Shown: in pieces, positions 1 to 9,221 of the stretch
How positions within the stretch are numbered: position 1 is the stretch's first letter
How the letters are laid out: the number at the start of each line of letters is the position of its first letter
The notes under the pieces: model-generated
The model's database searches: none
What the model was told of the DNA's origin: nothing
What the model saw: only the letters and a program-made list of their open reading frames with translations
Position numbers and translations under genes: made by a program
DNA from: Rosenbergiella collisarenosi
GTDB lineage: Bacteria; Pseudomonadota; Gammaproteobacteria; Enterobacterales; Enterobacteriaceae
Reading direction: 5' to 3'
Length of the DNA: 64,000 bases
NCBI RefSeq assembly: GCF_018494085.1
Contig: NZ_JABBFP010000010.1
Span: forward strand, 1-64,000

Positions 1-3000
1 GTAGCCGCTGACGGGACGTTCACTGCGACATTAGAACCTGCACAAACCAACGGCCACACCGTAAGTGCTACGACAACCGATGCGGCGAACAACACGTCTT
101 CAGTCGCCACGACTACAGCACCAGATACCACTGCACCTGCCGCACCAACTAATGTTCAAGTGAGTGGTGATGGTGAAACAGTAACTGGTAAAGCTGAAGC
201 AGGCTCAACAGTTGCTATCAAGGATGCCAACGGCACTACGCTCGGCAGTACAACGGTTGGCAGTGATGGCGCTTTCAGCGTTACTCTTACTCCTGTACAA
301 ACTAACGGCCAAACCTTAAGTGCTACGGCAACAGATGCTGCAGGTAATACATCCTCAGCGGCATCAGCCACGGCACCAGATACGACAGCACCTACCGCGC
401 CGACTGATGTTGTTGTCAGCGATGACGGTGTAACGGTAACCGGTAAGGCGGAAGCGGGATCCACGGTTGCTATTAAAGATGCCGCTGGCAACACGTTAGG
501 TGGTGCAACGGTAGCCGCTGACGGGACGTTCACTGCGACATTAGAACCTGCACAAACCAACGGCCAGACCTTAAGTGCTACGGCAACAGATGCTGCGAAC
601 AACACGTCTTCGGCAACAACGACAACAGCACCAGATACCACAGCGCCAGCCGCACCAACTGATGTTCAAGTGAGTGGTGATGGTGAGACGGTAACTGGTA
701 AGGCCGAAGTAGGCTCCACGGTTACTATCAAGGATGCCAACGGCACAACTCTCGGCAGTACAACAGTAGCGGCGGATGGTTCCTTCAAGGCAACGTTAGA
801 TCCGGCACAAACCAACGGCCAAACCTTAAGTGCTACGGCAACGGATGCTGCGAACAACACGTCTTCGGCAACAACGACTACGGCACCAGATACCACCGTG
901 CCAGCCACACCAACTGATGTTGTTGTCAGTGATGATGGTGAAACAGTAACCGGTAAAGCCGAAGCTGGTTCAACTGTTGCTATCAAGGATGCCAACGGCA
1001 CAACTCTTGGCAGTACAACGGTTGGCAGTGATGGCGCTTTCAGCGTTACTCTTACTCCTGTACAAACTAACGGCCAAACCTTAAGTGCTACGGCAACCGA
1101 TGCTGCGAACAACACGTCTTCGGCAACAACGACAACGGCTCCAGATACCACAGCGCCTGCCGCACCAACTGATGTTCAAGTGAGTGGCGATGGTGAGACG
1201 GTAACTGGTAAGGCCGAAGTAGGCTCCACGGTTACTATCAAGGATGCCAACGGCACAACTCTCGGCAGTACAACAGTAGCGGCGGATGGTTCCTTCAAGG
1301 CAACGTTAGATCCGGCACAAACCAACGGCCAAACCTTAAGTGCTACGGCAACGGATGCTGCGAACAACACGTCTTCGGCAACAACGACTACGGCACCAGA
1401 TACCACCGTGCCAGCCACACCAACTGATGTTGTTGTCAGTGATGATGGTGTAACAGTAACCGGTAAAGCCGAAGCAGGCTCCACGGTTGCTATCAAGGAT
1501 GTCAACGGCACAACTCTCGGTAGTGCAACGGTAGACGCAGATGGTTCATTCACTGCGACCTTAAGCCCGGCACAAACTAACGGCCAGACCTTAAATGCTA
1601 CGACAACCGATGCTGCAGGTAATACATCCTCAGCGGCATCAGCCACGGCACCAGATACGACAGCGCCAGCCGCACCAACTGATGTACAAGTGAGTGGTGA
1701 TGGTGAAACAGTAACTGGTAAGGCGGAAGCGGGCTCAACAGTCGCTATCAAAGATGCCAATGGCACAACTCTCGGTAGTGCAACGGTAGCTGCTGACGGA
1801 ACGTTTACTGCTACCTTAAGCCCGGCTCAAACTAATGGTCAGACCGTAAGCGCTACGGCAACAGATGCTGCAGGTAATACATCCTCAGCGGCATCAGCCA
1901 CGGCACCAGATACGACAGCGCCAGCCGCACCGACTGATGTTCAAGTCAGTGATGACGGTGTGACGGTAATTGGTAAAGCTGAAGCAGGCTCAACGGTTGC
2001 TATTAAAGATGCCGCTGGCAACACGTTAGGCGGTGCAACGGTAGCCGCTGACGGGACGTTCACTGCGACATTAGAACCTGCACAAACCAACGGCCAGACC
2101 TTAAGTGCTACGGCAACGGATGCCGCGAACAACACGTCTTCAGTCGCCACGACTACAGCACCAGATACCACTGCACCTGCCGCACCAACTAATGTTCAAG
2201 TGAGTGGTGATGGTGAAACAGTAACCGGTAAGGCGGAAGCAGGCTCAACAGTTGCTATCAAGGATGCCAACGGCACAACTCTCGGTAGTGCAACGGTAGG
2301 CGCAGATGGTTCATTCACTGCGACCTTAAGCCCGGCACAAACTAACGGCCAGACCTTAAATGCTACGGCTACCGATGCTGCGAACAACATGTCTTCGGCA
2401 ACAACGACAACAGCACCAGATACCACAGCGCCAGCCGCACCAACTGATGTTGTTGTCAGTGATGATGGTGTGACGGTCACTGGTAAGGCGGAAGCGGGCT
2501 CCACGGTTGCTATCAAGGATGCCGCTGGCACCACGTTAGGCAGTGCAACAGTCGCTGCTGACGGAACGTTTACTGCGACCTTAAGCCCGGCACAAACTAA
2601 CGGCCAGACCTTAAATGCTACGGCTACCGATGCTGCGAATAATACGTCTTCGGCAACGGCGACAACAGCGCCAGATACGACAGCGCCAGCGGTTCCTAGT
2701 GAGGTTCAACTCAGTGATGATGGCATCACCGTGACTGGTAAAGGAGATGTTGGATCGATTGTTACTGTAAAAGATGCTGGGGGTAACATTCTTGGCAACG
2801 CAGCGGTCGGTAACGATGGCACTTTCTCTGTTACTTTAGTTACCCCCCAAACTAATGGGCAGGTGTTGAGCGTTGCTGCCTCCGACACGGCGGGCAATAC
2901 CTCCATTGCAACCTCTGTTACTGCGCAAGATACAACGGCTCCAGCGGCGCCAACTGGAGTTGTATTAAGCGATGATGGTGTAACCGTTACAGGTAAAGGA

Positions 3001-3210
3001 GAGGTCGGTTCGATTATCACGGTTACCAGTATAAATGGTAAAGCCCTGGGAACTGGTAAAGTGGACAGCGATGGAACCTTCTCTGTCACATTAGACGCCG
3101 CACAAACGAATGGGCAGATGCTCAGCGTTGCAGCTTCTGATACAGCCGGGAATACTTCCGAAGCGGTTTCGGTAACGGCTAAAGATACTACGGCCCCAAG
3201 CGAACCTACT
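1..3210 (+). repeat. Tandem 255-bp repeats encoding Ig-like domains
   Basis: Repeat boundaries recur every 255 bp: 151, 406, 661, 916, 1171, 1426, 1681, 1936, 2191, 2446, 2701, 2956, with a partial unit at 1-150 and a diverged unit from 3211. Units 1-10 are highly similar in DNA, and the last two before the diverged unit have drifted. Identity is mosaic. Bases 661-965 match 1171-1475 with two differences, and 1-220 closely match 2041-2260 eight units away. The copy number could be collapsed in a short-read assembly. Confidence 0.95.
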
Positions 3211-5577
3211 GATCTTGTAATAGATGACAGTACTTTAACGCTGTCAGGGAAAGGAGAAGAAGGGACAACCGTTAAGGTTTATGACAGTAACGGCAATGTA
3301 GTAGCCAGTGGGACAGTCAATGACGATGGAACTTTTGAGGTCAAATTACCCGAAGGGCTATCAGTGAATCAGGACTTATCTGTGACGCTAACTGACTCTT
3401 CAAATAATGAATCAGATAAGGGGACAGTTAACTACTCAGACAACAGTGGCTCTGGAACAGGGGATCAACTTACCGCCAATGCTGATACGCACTCAGCAAC
3501 CGTTACAGCTGTTCAAGATAATCTCACAGGGACCTCAGGAAACGTTGTTCAGTTGGTAGGGTTAACCGCGCTAAGTGTCATCAATGTTTCACTGTTCTCG
3601 TCTAACAGCTTTAATTTTAAGGTTAACGATAATACGTCTGAAGATGTCACTCTGGATGTGAGCGGTAGTGTGGCCTTAAGCGCGGTTGCGGGATTAACTT
3701 CGCTACTATCGCTGTTAGGGTTAAATAGCTTTAATGCAGACCTTTCAGTGATTAATACAAGCACGGGCGAAGTAGTCCAAACCTTATCGAATGCCATTTC
3801 GATTAACTCTGGATTAGTAAATCTGACTTATAGCGGTTCAGTCTACGTACAAGGTTTGACATCAGGGACCTATACCGTCGCAGTATCGTCCGCGAACGCA
3901 ACGTCCTTCGTTGGTCGATTACTATCGCTGTTGGTGAGTGCGAATGTTGGCACGGTACTCAGCGTCAATATTACTGACTCAGTACAGTATGTGTTCAGCG
4001 AAACCAGCGGAAATGTATTAACTACAGATACGGCTGGAGACGTTGCGGATACAGGAACCAATATCCATGTAACGAGTGTTGTCGCCAACAGTGTCGATGG
4101 ATCAAGTGCGGTAACGGTGGCAAGTAGTGGGTCAACGACTATCACTGGAGAGTACGGTGTTCTCACTATCGCCGCGGATGGTAGCTATAGCTATCAACCG
4201 ACTAGCGCGACGAGTGATATCGGTAAGAACGATATCTTTACTTACACCATCACCAATGCGTCAGGACAGACTGCAACAGCAACCTTAACGCTGACTATCG
4301 AGGGAACCCATTCTGTAGCGGTCAACGATAGCGTTTCACTGAACGATACGACAGCTTATGCAGCAGGTACGGCCGGACAGACCTATACAGTTTCTTCACT
4401 AACGAATAATACCGCAACCGTATCGTTAGGGAGTTCAGCCACTAAGACTGCAACCACTAGCTTTACTGTCTCTAACGACACATTACTTGAGAATGCGGTA
4501 GTAAGTATCGGCTTCACTAAATCGAATATACTTAATACAACGTCAGTTGCGGGGACAATAACTATCAATCATTTAGTTACTAATGATGATGGTACAACGA
4601 CCTCCACATTGGTATATACGGGATCGTGGTCTGCAGGTTCGGCAATATTAGCGCTTGCGAGTGGATCGACATCAGTCTCGTTATCTTCGCTGGAACTAAG
4701 CGAAGGAACTTACAGCGTTTCGTTGAGCTATACCTCAACCGTGGCAGGTGCCCTATTTACAGGGAGTTCGACGGTGACGCTCGCAGCGGGGGTTAGTGGC
4801 ACCACTGTCGATACCAGTCATCAATTAACCACCGAAGCGACTACATCGGGCAATATCCTCGACGGTACCGACTCGGATAATGTCGGCGATACCTTCGGGA
4901 GTGAGTATAAGTCCTTAACGATTACCGGAAATAACGCTTCAGGCACTGCCGTGTCCTATACCGTAAGTGGCGGAGATAAATCGATTACCGACACGAGCGG
5001 CGGGGCGGTGAGTGGCGATTCGGTTACCTTATACGGAAAATATGGCACCTTAGCGTTATCGAACGATGGTTCTTATACCTATACCCTTAAAGCGGGCGTT
5101 GATACTTCGACTATCACGTCTAAGGAGACATTCAGCTACTCACTGAATGATAGCGATGGCACTTCCTCGACGGCTAATTTAACCATCGATTTACACCCTG
5201 TTATTACCGGTAGCGCCAATGCCGACACTATCTCTAGTACGGCTTATGACGATACCTTCACGACAGGGAGTGGTGCAGATACCGTAGTTTACAAACTACT
5301 CACCGATGATAATGCCGGAGGAAATGGCAGTGATACCTGGACCGATTTCTCAGCGACCAACGGCGACCATATCGATGTGTCGGCGCTACTTGTAGGCTGG
5401 GATGGTAAGTCGAGTTCATTAGGAAACTATGTGTCTGTCAGCCACACCGGCAACAACACCGTCGTGTCGATCGACCGTGATGGCACAGGCAGCCATTACA
5501 GTTCAACCACACTGGTTACGCTAGAAAACGTTAATGCCACACTCGATGAGTTAATCGATCACAATACGTCGTCGTAA
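1..5577 (+). CDS. BapA/LapF-type giant type I secreted adhesin (5' end outside window)
   Basis: The frame is open from base 1 with no credible start, so this is the C-terminal 1858 residues of a larger protein. Window residues 1-1070 are Ig-like repeats of exactly 85 residues, followed by a diverged repeat (about 1071-1147) and a Ser/Gly linker. Then come a BapA-type module (about 1157-1337), a VCBS-like domain, a second copy of the module (about 1438-1600), another VCBS-like domain and a C-terminal secretion region (about 1735-1858) resembling T1SS_VCA0849 targets. Such proteins are exported in one step by a type I system and act in surface attachment and biofilm formation. The secretion genes follow directly, which supports this role. 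It ends with tandem stops TAA TGA. Whether an N-terminal retention module exists cannot be seen. Confidence 0.93.
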   Translation, partial: VAADGTFTATLEPAQTNGHTVSATTTDAANNTSSVATTTAPDTTAPAAPTNVQVSGDGETVTGKAEAGSTVAIKDANGTTLGSTTVGSDGAFSVTLTPVQTNGQTLSATATDAAGNTSSAASATAPDTTAPTAPTDVVVSDDGVTVTGKAEAGSTVAIKDAAGNTLGGATVAADGTFTATLEPAQTNGQTLSATATDAANNTSSATTTTAPDTTAPAAPTDVQVSGDGETVTGKAEVGSTVTIKDANGTTLGSTTVAADGSFKATLDPAQTNGQTLSATATDAANNTSSATTTTAPDTTVPATPTDVVVSDDGETVTGKAEAGSTVAIKDANGTTLGSTTVGSDGAFSVTLTPVQTNGQTLSATATDAANNTSSATTTTAPDTTAPAAPTDVQVSGDGETVTGKAEVGSTVTIKDANGTTLGSTTVAADGSFKATLDPAQTNGQTLSATATDAANNTSSATTTTAPDTTVPATPTDVVVSDDGVTVTGKAEAGSTVAIKDVNGTTLGSATVDADGSFTATLSPAQTNGQTLNATTTDAAGNTSSAASATAPDTTAPAAPTDVQVSGDGETVTGKAEAGSTVAIKDANGTTLGSATVAADGTFTATLSPAQTNGQTVSATATDAAGNTSSAASATAPDTTAPAAPTDVQVSDDGVTVIGKAEAGSTVAIKDAAGNTLGGATVAADGTFTATLEPAQTNGQTLSATATDAANNTSSVATTTAPDTTAPAAPTNVQVSGDGETVTGKAEAGSTVAIKDANGTTLGSATVGADGSFTATLSPAQTNGQTLNATATDAANNMSSATTTTAPDTTAPAAPTDVVVSDDGVTVTGKAEAGSTVAIKDAAGTTLGSATVAADGTFTATLSPAQTNGQTLNATATDAANNTSSATATTAPDTTAPAVPSEVQLSDDGITVTGKGDVGSIVTVKDAGGNILGNAAVGNDGTFSVTLVTPQTNGQVLSVAASDTAGNTSIATSVTAQDTTAPAAPTGVVLSDDGVTVTGKGEVGSIITVTSINGKALGTGKVDSDGTFSVTLDAAQTNGQMLSVAASDTAGNTSEAVSVTAKDTTAPSEPTDLVIDDSTLTLSGKGEEGTTVKVYDSNGNVVASGTVNDDGTFEVKLPEGLSVNQDLSVTLTDSSNNESDKGTVNYSDNSGSGTGDQLTANADTHSATVTAVQDNLTGTSGNVVQLVGLTALSVINVSLFSSNSFNFKVNDNTSEDVTLDVSGSVALSAVAGLTSLLSLLGLNSFNADLSVINTSTGEVVQTLSNAISINSGLVNLTYSGSVYVQGLTSGTYTVAVSSANATSFVGRLLSLLVSANVGTVLSVNITDSVQYVFSETSGNVLTTDTAGDVADTGTNIHVTSVVANSVDGSSAVTVASSGSTTITGEYGVLTIAADGSYSYQPTSATSDIGKNDIFTYTITNASGQTATATLTLTIEGTHSVAVNDSVSLNDTTAYAAGTAGQTYTVSSLTNNTATVSLGSSATKTATTSFTVSNDTLLENAVVSIGFTKSNILNTTSVAGTITINHLVTNDDGTTTSTLVYTGSWSAGSAILALASGSTSVSLSSLELSEGTYSVSLSYTSTVAGALFTGSSTVTLAAGVSGTTVDTSHQLTTEATTSGNILDGTDSDNVGDTFGSEYKSLTITGNNASGTAVSYTVSGGDKSITDTSGGAVSGDSVTLYGKYGTLALSNDGSYTYTLKAGVDTSTITSKETFSYSLNDSDGTSSTANLTIDLHPVITGSANADTISSTAYDDTFTTGSGADTVVYKLLTDDNAGGNGSDTWTDFSATNGDHIDVSALLVGWDGKSSSLGNYVSVSHTGNNTVVSIDRDGTGSHYSSTTLVTLENVNATLDELIDHNTSS

Positions 5578-5583
5578 TGATTA

Positions 5584-5608
5584 AGCGGGGGGCAACCCCC
5601 GCTTTTTT
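5584..5608 (+). terminator. Rho-independent terminator after the adhesin gene
   Basis: A GC-rich 8-bp stem (5584-5591 with 5596-5603) closes a GCAA tetraloop (GNRA type) and runs into six T residues. It lies 7 bp after the adhesin stop and 50 bp before the TolC-like gene, so it would end or attenuate transcription between the adhesin and its secretion genes. Confidence 0.88.
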
Positions 5609-5658
5609 GCGTCTGCAATAGCCCAAAAGTTTAAATCTAAGCGCAAGAGAGTCGTTTT

Positions 5659-7080
5659 ATGAAGAAATTTTGCTTGGTCACCTTGAGGTGTATGGTAGTC
5701 AGGGGAGCGATGGGGATCAGCATTATCACTGGCCTTCCGGCGATGGCGGATGAATCGGTAATCAGTGCACAACAGATGGTCGGTGATGAGAAACTCCCTG
5801 ATCTATATAGTGTTACGCCGAATGGAACCGTTTCTAACGGTCAGCCGCTGGACATGTCCGCCGCAGTCGCGATGGCCGTCAATTGGCATCCGACCATTAC
5901 GCAGGCAGTGGGGAAGCTGTTTGAACAGTCTGCGAATGTGGATGTTGCTAAAGCGAAGTACTATCCGCAAGTGAATGCTGGAGTAAATAATGGCTACAGC
6001 AATACTTATACTAACAAGGGATATTCTCCCTCAATCGATATTTCTCTCTCTCAAATGTTATACGATTTCGGTAAGGTCTCCAGTTCTGTTCGGGCCGCCA
6101 ATGCTGCGGTTGCTCAGCAACAAGCCGAAGTGATGTTAACCATCGATCAAGTCGCCCACGATACCGCTTCTGCGGTGGTTCAAGTCCAGGGTTATCAGCA
6201 GTTGGTTACTATGGCCACTCAACAGCTCGACTCCTTAAAACAGATCGGGGACTTGATCAGGCAACGTAATACCGAGGGAGCCAGCCCGCTATCAGATGTG
6301 GTGCAAACCGATACCCGTATCGAGGGCGCACAAGCAACACTGATGCAATACCAAGCCTCTTTACAACGCTGGCAAGCGACCCTCGCGACTTACATTGGCG
6401 TGGAAGGGGTTAAGCGGGTGACGCAGGATGTTCCCGAATCACTGACGCGGGCCTGCGCGGTGCAACATCCCAATTATCAGCTAGTCCCAGCAGTATTGGC
6501 GGCATGGGCCGGGGCGAACCAAGCACAAGCCAATGTCGATAACGCCAATGCTCAGATGATGCCCACCATCTCCCTAGAACCTGAAGTGACGCATTATCTC
6601 AATGATCACTATTCAGGGAGTGCGGATCTGGATAAAACTCAGTATACCGCTTCGATTCGCATGCAAATGCCGCTCTACCAAGGTGGGGGATTAAATGCTT
6701 CTCGCGACGCGGCTGAACAAGCGCTTTCGGCGGCGAATGCAGCGATTAAAGCAGCCCAGTTAGAGGCCTACCAAAAATTAGCCACCTCCCAAGATGAGGC
6801 AACTAACTTAGGCCAAACCTTGGTGATCCAACAGCGGCAACAAGCGTTGGGTGAGAAAACATTGGGGCTTTATCAGGACCAATATCTGCAATTGGGGACA
6901 AGGCCGCTACTCGATCTACTCAATGTCGATCAGGAGATCTATCAAGCTCAATTTAGCCAAGCACAAACTCGGGCACAACTGAACAGCCTTCAACTCGATT
7001 GCCTATTTAGCACGGGTATGATGCGTTCTGTGTTCCGTCTTGATAACCGTCGAATTCAGGGAGTGGATATTCGCCCATGA
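5659..7080 (+). CDS. TolC-family outer membrane channel of the adhesin secretion system
   Basis: This 473-residue protein has a signal peptide with likely cleavage after Ala30 (PAMA/DE). The rest shows the paired Ala/Gln-rich helical repeats of TolC/LapE outer membrane efflux proteins. Members form trimeric channels that complete a type I secretion machine. It lies next to an ABC exporter and an HlyD adaptor and starts 50 bp after the adhesin terminator, so it is the likely outer membrane exit for the adhesin, like BapB of Salmonella or LapE of Pseudomonas. The ATG follows a purine-rich AAGAGAG. Its stop overlaps the next start in an ATGA, implying translational coupling. Confidence 0.93.
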   Translation: MKKFCLVTLRCMVVRGAMGISIITGLPAMADESVISAQQMVGDEKLPDLYSVTPNGTVSNGQPLDMSAAVAMAVNWHPTITQAVGKLFEQSANVDVAKAKYYPQVNAGVNNGYSNTYTNKGYSPSIDISLSQMLYDFGKVSSSVRAANAAVAQQQAEVMLTIDQVAHDTASAVVQVQGYQQLVTMATQQLDSLKQIGDLIRQRNTEGASPLSDVVQTDTRIEGAQATLMQYQASLQRWQATLATYIGVEGVKRVTQDVPESLTRACAVQHPNYQLVPAVLAAWAGANQAQANVDNANAQMMPTISLEPEVTHYLNDHYSGSADLDKTQYTASIRMQMPLYQGGGLNASRDAAEQALSAANAAIKAAQLEAYQKLATSQDEATNLGQTLVIQQRQQALGEKTLGLYQDQYLQLGTRPLLDLLNVDQEIYQAQFSQAQTRAQLNSLQLDCLFSTGMMRSVFRLDNRRIQGVDIRP

Positions 7081-9221
7081 TTAAAGAACATACACAACCC
7101 CAACGCGACGAATGGGTCGAAGCCATCACGTTAATCGCAAGACATTACCGGCAATCCTTTTCGCCGGGTGCACTAGATGCCGCCATCCCTTGGCTGTCCG
7201 AACAAAGCTTACCCATAAAACTACAGCATCTTTCCCGCCTGGCAGGCTTGAAGTTTACTCTGTTAGACCAGTCAGAAAAGCTAATCTCCGGACTGCGCTT
7301 ACCGTTGGTAGCTACGCTTAACAATGGCTCGGTGGTCGTCATCGAAAGCTTTGATGGGGAAGATTGTGTTGGTGTGCGTTTTATGGAAGAGGGCGGTTTA
7401 GTCAGCCAGATCAGTATCACCGAGTTATTGACGCAAACTGAATCGGTGGTCGCTTTCCGCCCCATTGCGCCGGTTAAAGATAGCCGCACCGTCCAATATT
7501 TTTCGACCTATACGCCAGATTGGTTGAAAAAGCTGATCATTAAAGATTTGAAACCCTATTTACATGTGATGCTCGCCTCGTTCGTTATCAACTTACTTGC
7601 CCTCTCTGGCATATTATTTTCGATGCAGGTCTACGACCGCGTAATTCCCGCGCAATCATATCCGACACTCTATGTTCTCTTTGGTGGGGTGATGATTTCA
7701 GTTATCTTCATGTTTATCTTGAAGTTGGCACGTGGGCATATTACGGATTTATTAGCTAAACGCGCGGATATCCGTGTCTCCGATCGGGTATTTGGCCATG
7801 CCTTACGCTTAAAAAATTCGGCTATTCCACGCTCGACCGGCAGCTTTATCGCGCAAGTTCGTGAAATCGAGCAAATACGGGAGATGGTGACCTCCCGTAC
7901 TGTCTCGATTTTAGTCGATTTACCGTTCTTTCTATTATTTCAACTTGTGCTAGTCATTGTTTCGCCGTGGTTAAGCTGGATTGCGCCGATTGCGGTTATC
8001 ATAATGTTAGTCCCAGGCCTGCTCTATCAAAAGAAACTGGCGCGTTTAGCCCAGCAGAACCTCCAAGAAGTTACCCTGCGTAATGCTATTTTGGTTGAGA
8101 GTTTACAAGGGATACAAGATATAAAACTGATGCAGGCAGAGAGCCGCTTTCTGCAGCAATGGAACAGCTATATCAGCATTACGGCAGAGTCCGGCGTTAA
8201 AACGCGTCAATTGACTCACAGTCTTGTCGCGTGGGGAACGACCATCCAAAGTCTGGTGTACGCGGCTGTCGTCGTCGTTGGGGCCCCACTGGTGATTAGC
8301 GGTGATATTACTACCGGTGCGATGGTCGCGGCGTCCATGTTATCCACACGTATGATCGCTCCGATGACCGCCCTTTGTGGTGTACTCGCGCGTTGGCAGC
8401 AAGTCAAGGTGGCAAAGCGCAGTCTCGACCAGCTAATGGCACTGCCTGTCGAAGATCACCCGGATGAAATGAAGGTTCACCGTGCATTGCTTCATGGTAA
8501 CTACGAACTGCATCAAGCCTCTTTCAGTTATGGTCAGGAACATGATGTTATCCCTTTACAGGTAAATAAACTCACTATCGCAGCCGGTGAAAAGATTGCC
8601 TTATTGGGTCGCATGGGTGCAGGGAAATCGACGTTATTACAAGCGCTGAGTGGTAACTTAGAAAAGGTTTCTGGACAAGTACGTCTCGACGATTTAAGCC
8701 TAGAGCATATTGATATGGCCGATATACGCAGAAATATTGGTTTGCTGACGCAAGAAGCACGCCTATTTCATGGGACTATCCGCGATAATTTGATCCTAGG
8801 CCGACCTAATAGTGATGACGAAGAAATCTTTGAAGTATTAGCCATCACCGGTGCCATCGACTTTATTCGACAACTCCCCCTCGGCCTAGAGCACCCGATT
8901 ATGGAAGGCGGAACTGGGCTTTCTGGTGGTCAGCGTCAATCCTTATTGCTATCGCGTACCTTGCTGCGTGATCCTAATATTGTGCTACTAGACGAACCTA
9001 CTGCATCGTTCGATGAGCCTTCCGAAAAACACTTTATCGAACGATTGGAACAATGGATCGGCCATCGCACGTTAATTATCGCGACACATCGAGCTGCCAT
9101 CTTATCGCTCACTGAACGAGTCATTGTTTTAAAGGAAGGGCGTATCGCTATGGATACCTCGCGTGAAGAGTTATTCAAAACGAAAGGGAAAGAGACTAGC
9201 CCGCAAGGAGCTGCGCTATGA
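7077..9221 (+). CDS. LapB/BapC-type type I secretion ABC transporter with degenerate C39 domain
   Basis: The protein has 714 residues. Residues about 10-135 match a C39-like domain without the catalytic Cys motif, as in LapB and HlyB, so no double-Gly leader cleavage is expected. An ABC exporter membrane domain (about 155-440) and a nucleotide-binding domain follow. Walker A GRMGAGKST lies at 511-519, the signature LSGGQ at 615-619 and the Walker B/Glu segment IVLLDEP at 635-641. It would power adhesin export across the inner membrane. It is coupled to both neighbours by 4-bp ATGA overlaps, so the three secretion subunits are probably made together. Confidence 0.95.
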   Translation: MIKEHTQPQRDEWVEAITLIARHYRQSFSPGALDAAIPWLSEQSLPIKLQHLSRLAGLKFTLLDQSEKLISGLRLPLVATLNNGSVVVIESFDGEDCVGVRFMEEGGLVSQISITELLTQTESVVAFRPIAPVKDSRTVQYFSTYTPDWLKKLIIKDLKPYLHVMLASFVINLLALSGILFSMQVYDRVIPAQSYPTLYVLFGGVMISVIFMFILKLARGHITDLLAKRADIRVSDRVFGHALRLKNSAIPRSTGSFIAQVREIEQIREMVTSRTVSILVDLPFFLLFQLVLVIVSPWLSWIAPIAVIIMLVPGLLYQKKLARLAQQNLQEVTLRNAILVESLQGIQDIKLMQAESRFLQQWNSYISITAESGVKTRQLTHSLVAWGTTIQSLVYAAVVVVGAPLVISGDITTGAMVAASMLSTRMIAPMTALCGVLARWQQVKVAKRSLDQLMALPVEDHPDEMKVHRALLHGNYELHQASFSYGQEHDVIPLQVNKLTIAAGEKIALLGRMGAGKSTLLQALSGNLEKVSGQVRLDDLSLEHIDMADIRRNIGLLTQEARLFHGTIRDNLILGRPNSDDEEIFEVLAITGAIDFIRQLPLGLEHPIMEGGTGLSGGQRQSLLLSRTLLRDPNIVLLDEPTASFDEPSEKHFIERLEQWIGHRTLIIATHRAAILSLTERVIVLKEGRIAMDTSREELFKTKGKETSPQGAAL

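Noticed and set aside
156-3089. A series of long minus-strand reading frames opposite the adhesin repeats
   Set aside because: They repeat with the same 255-bp period and arise from the codon pattern of the sense repeats; they have no ribosome sites and encode no recognisable protein.
1-3210. Possible CRISPR array, because of regular repeats
   Set aside because: Units are 255 bp, contiguous and in frame, encoding protein domains; there are no short repeats with unique spacers.
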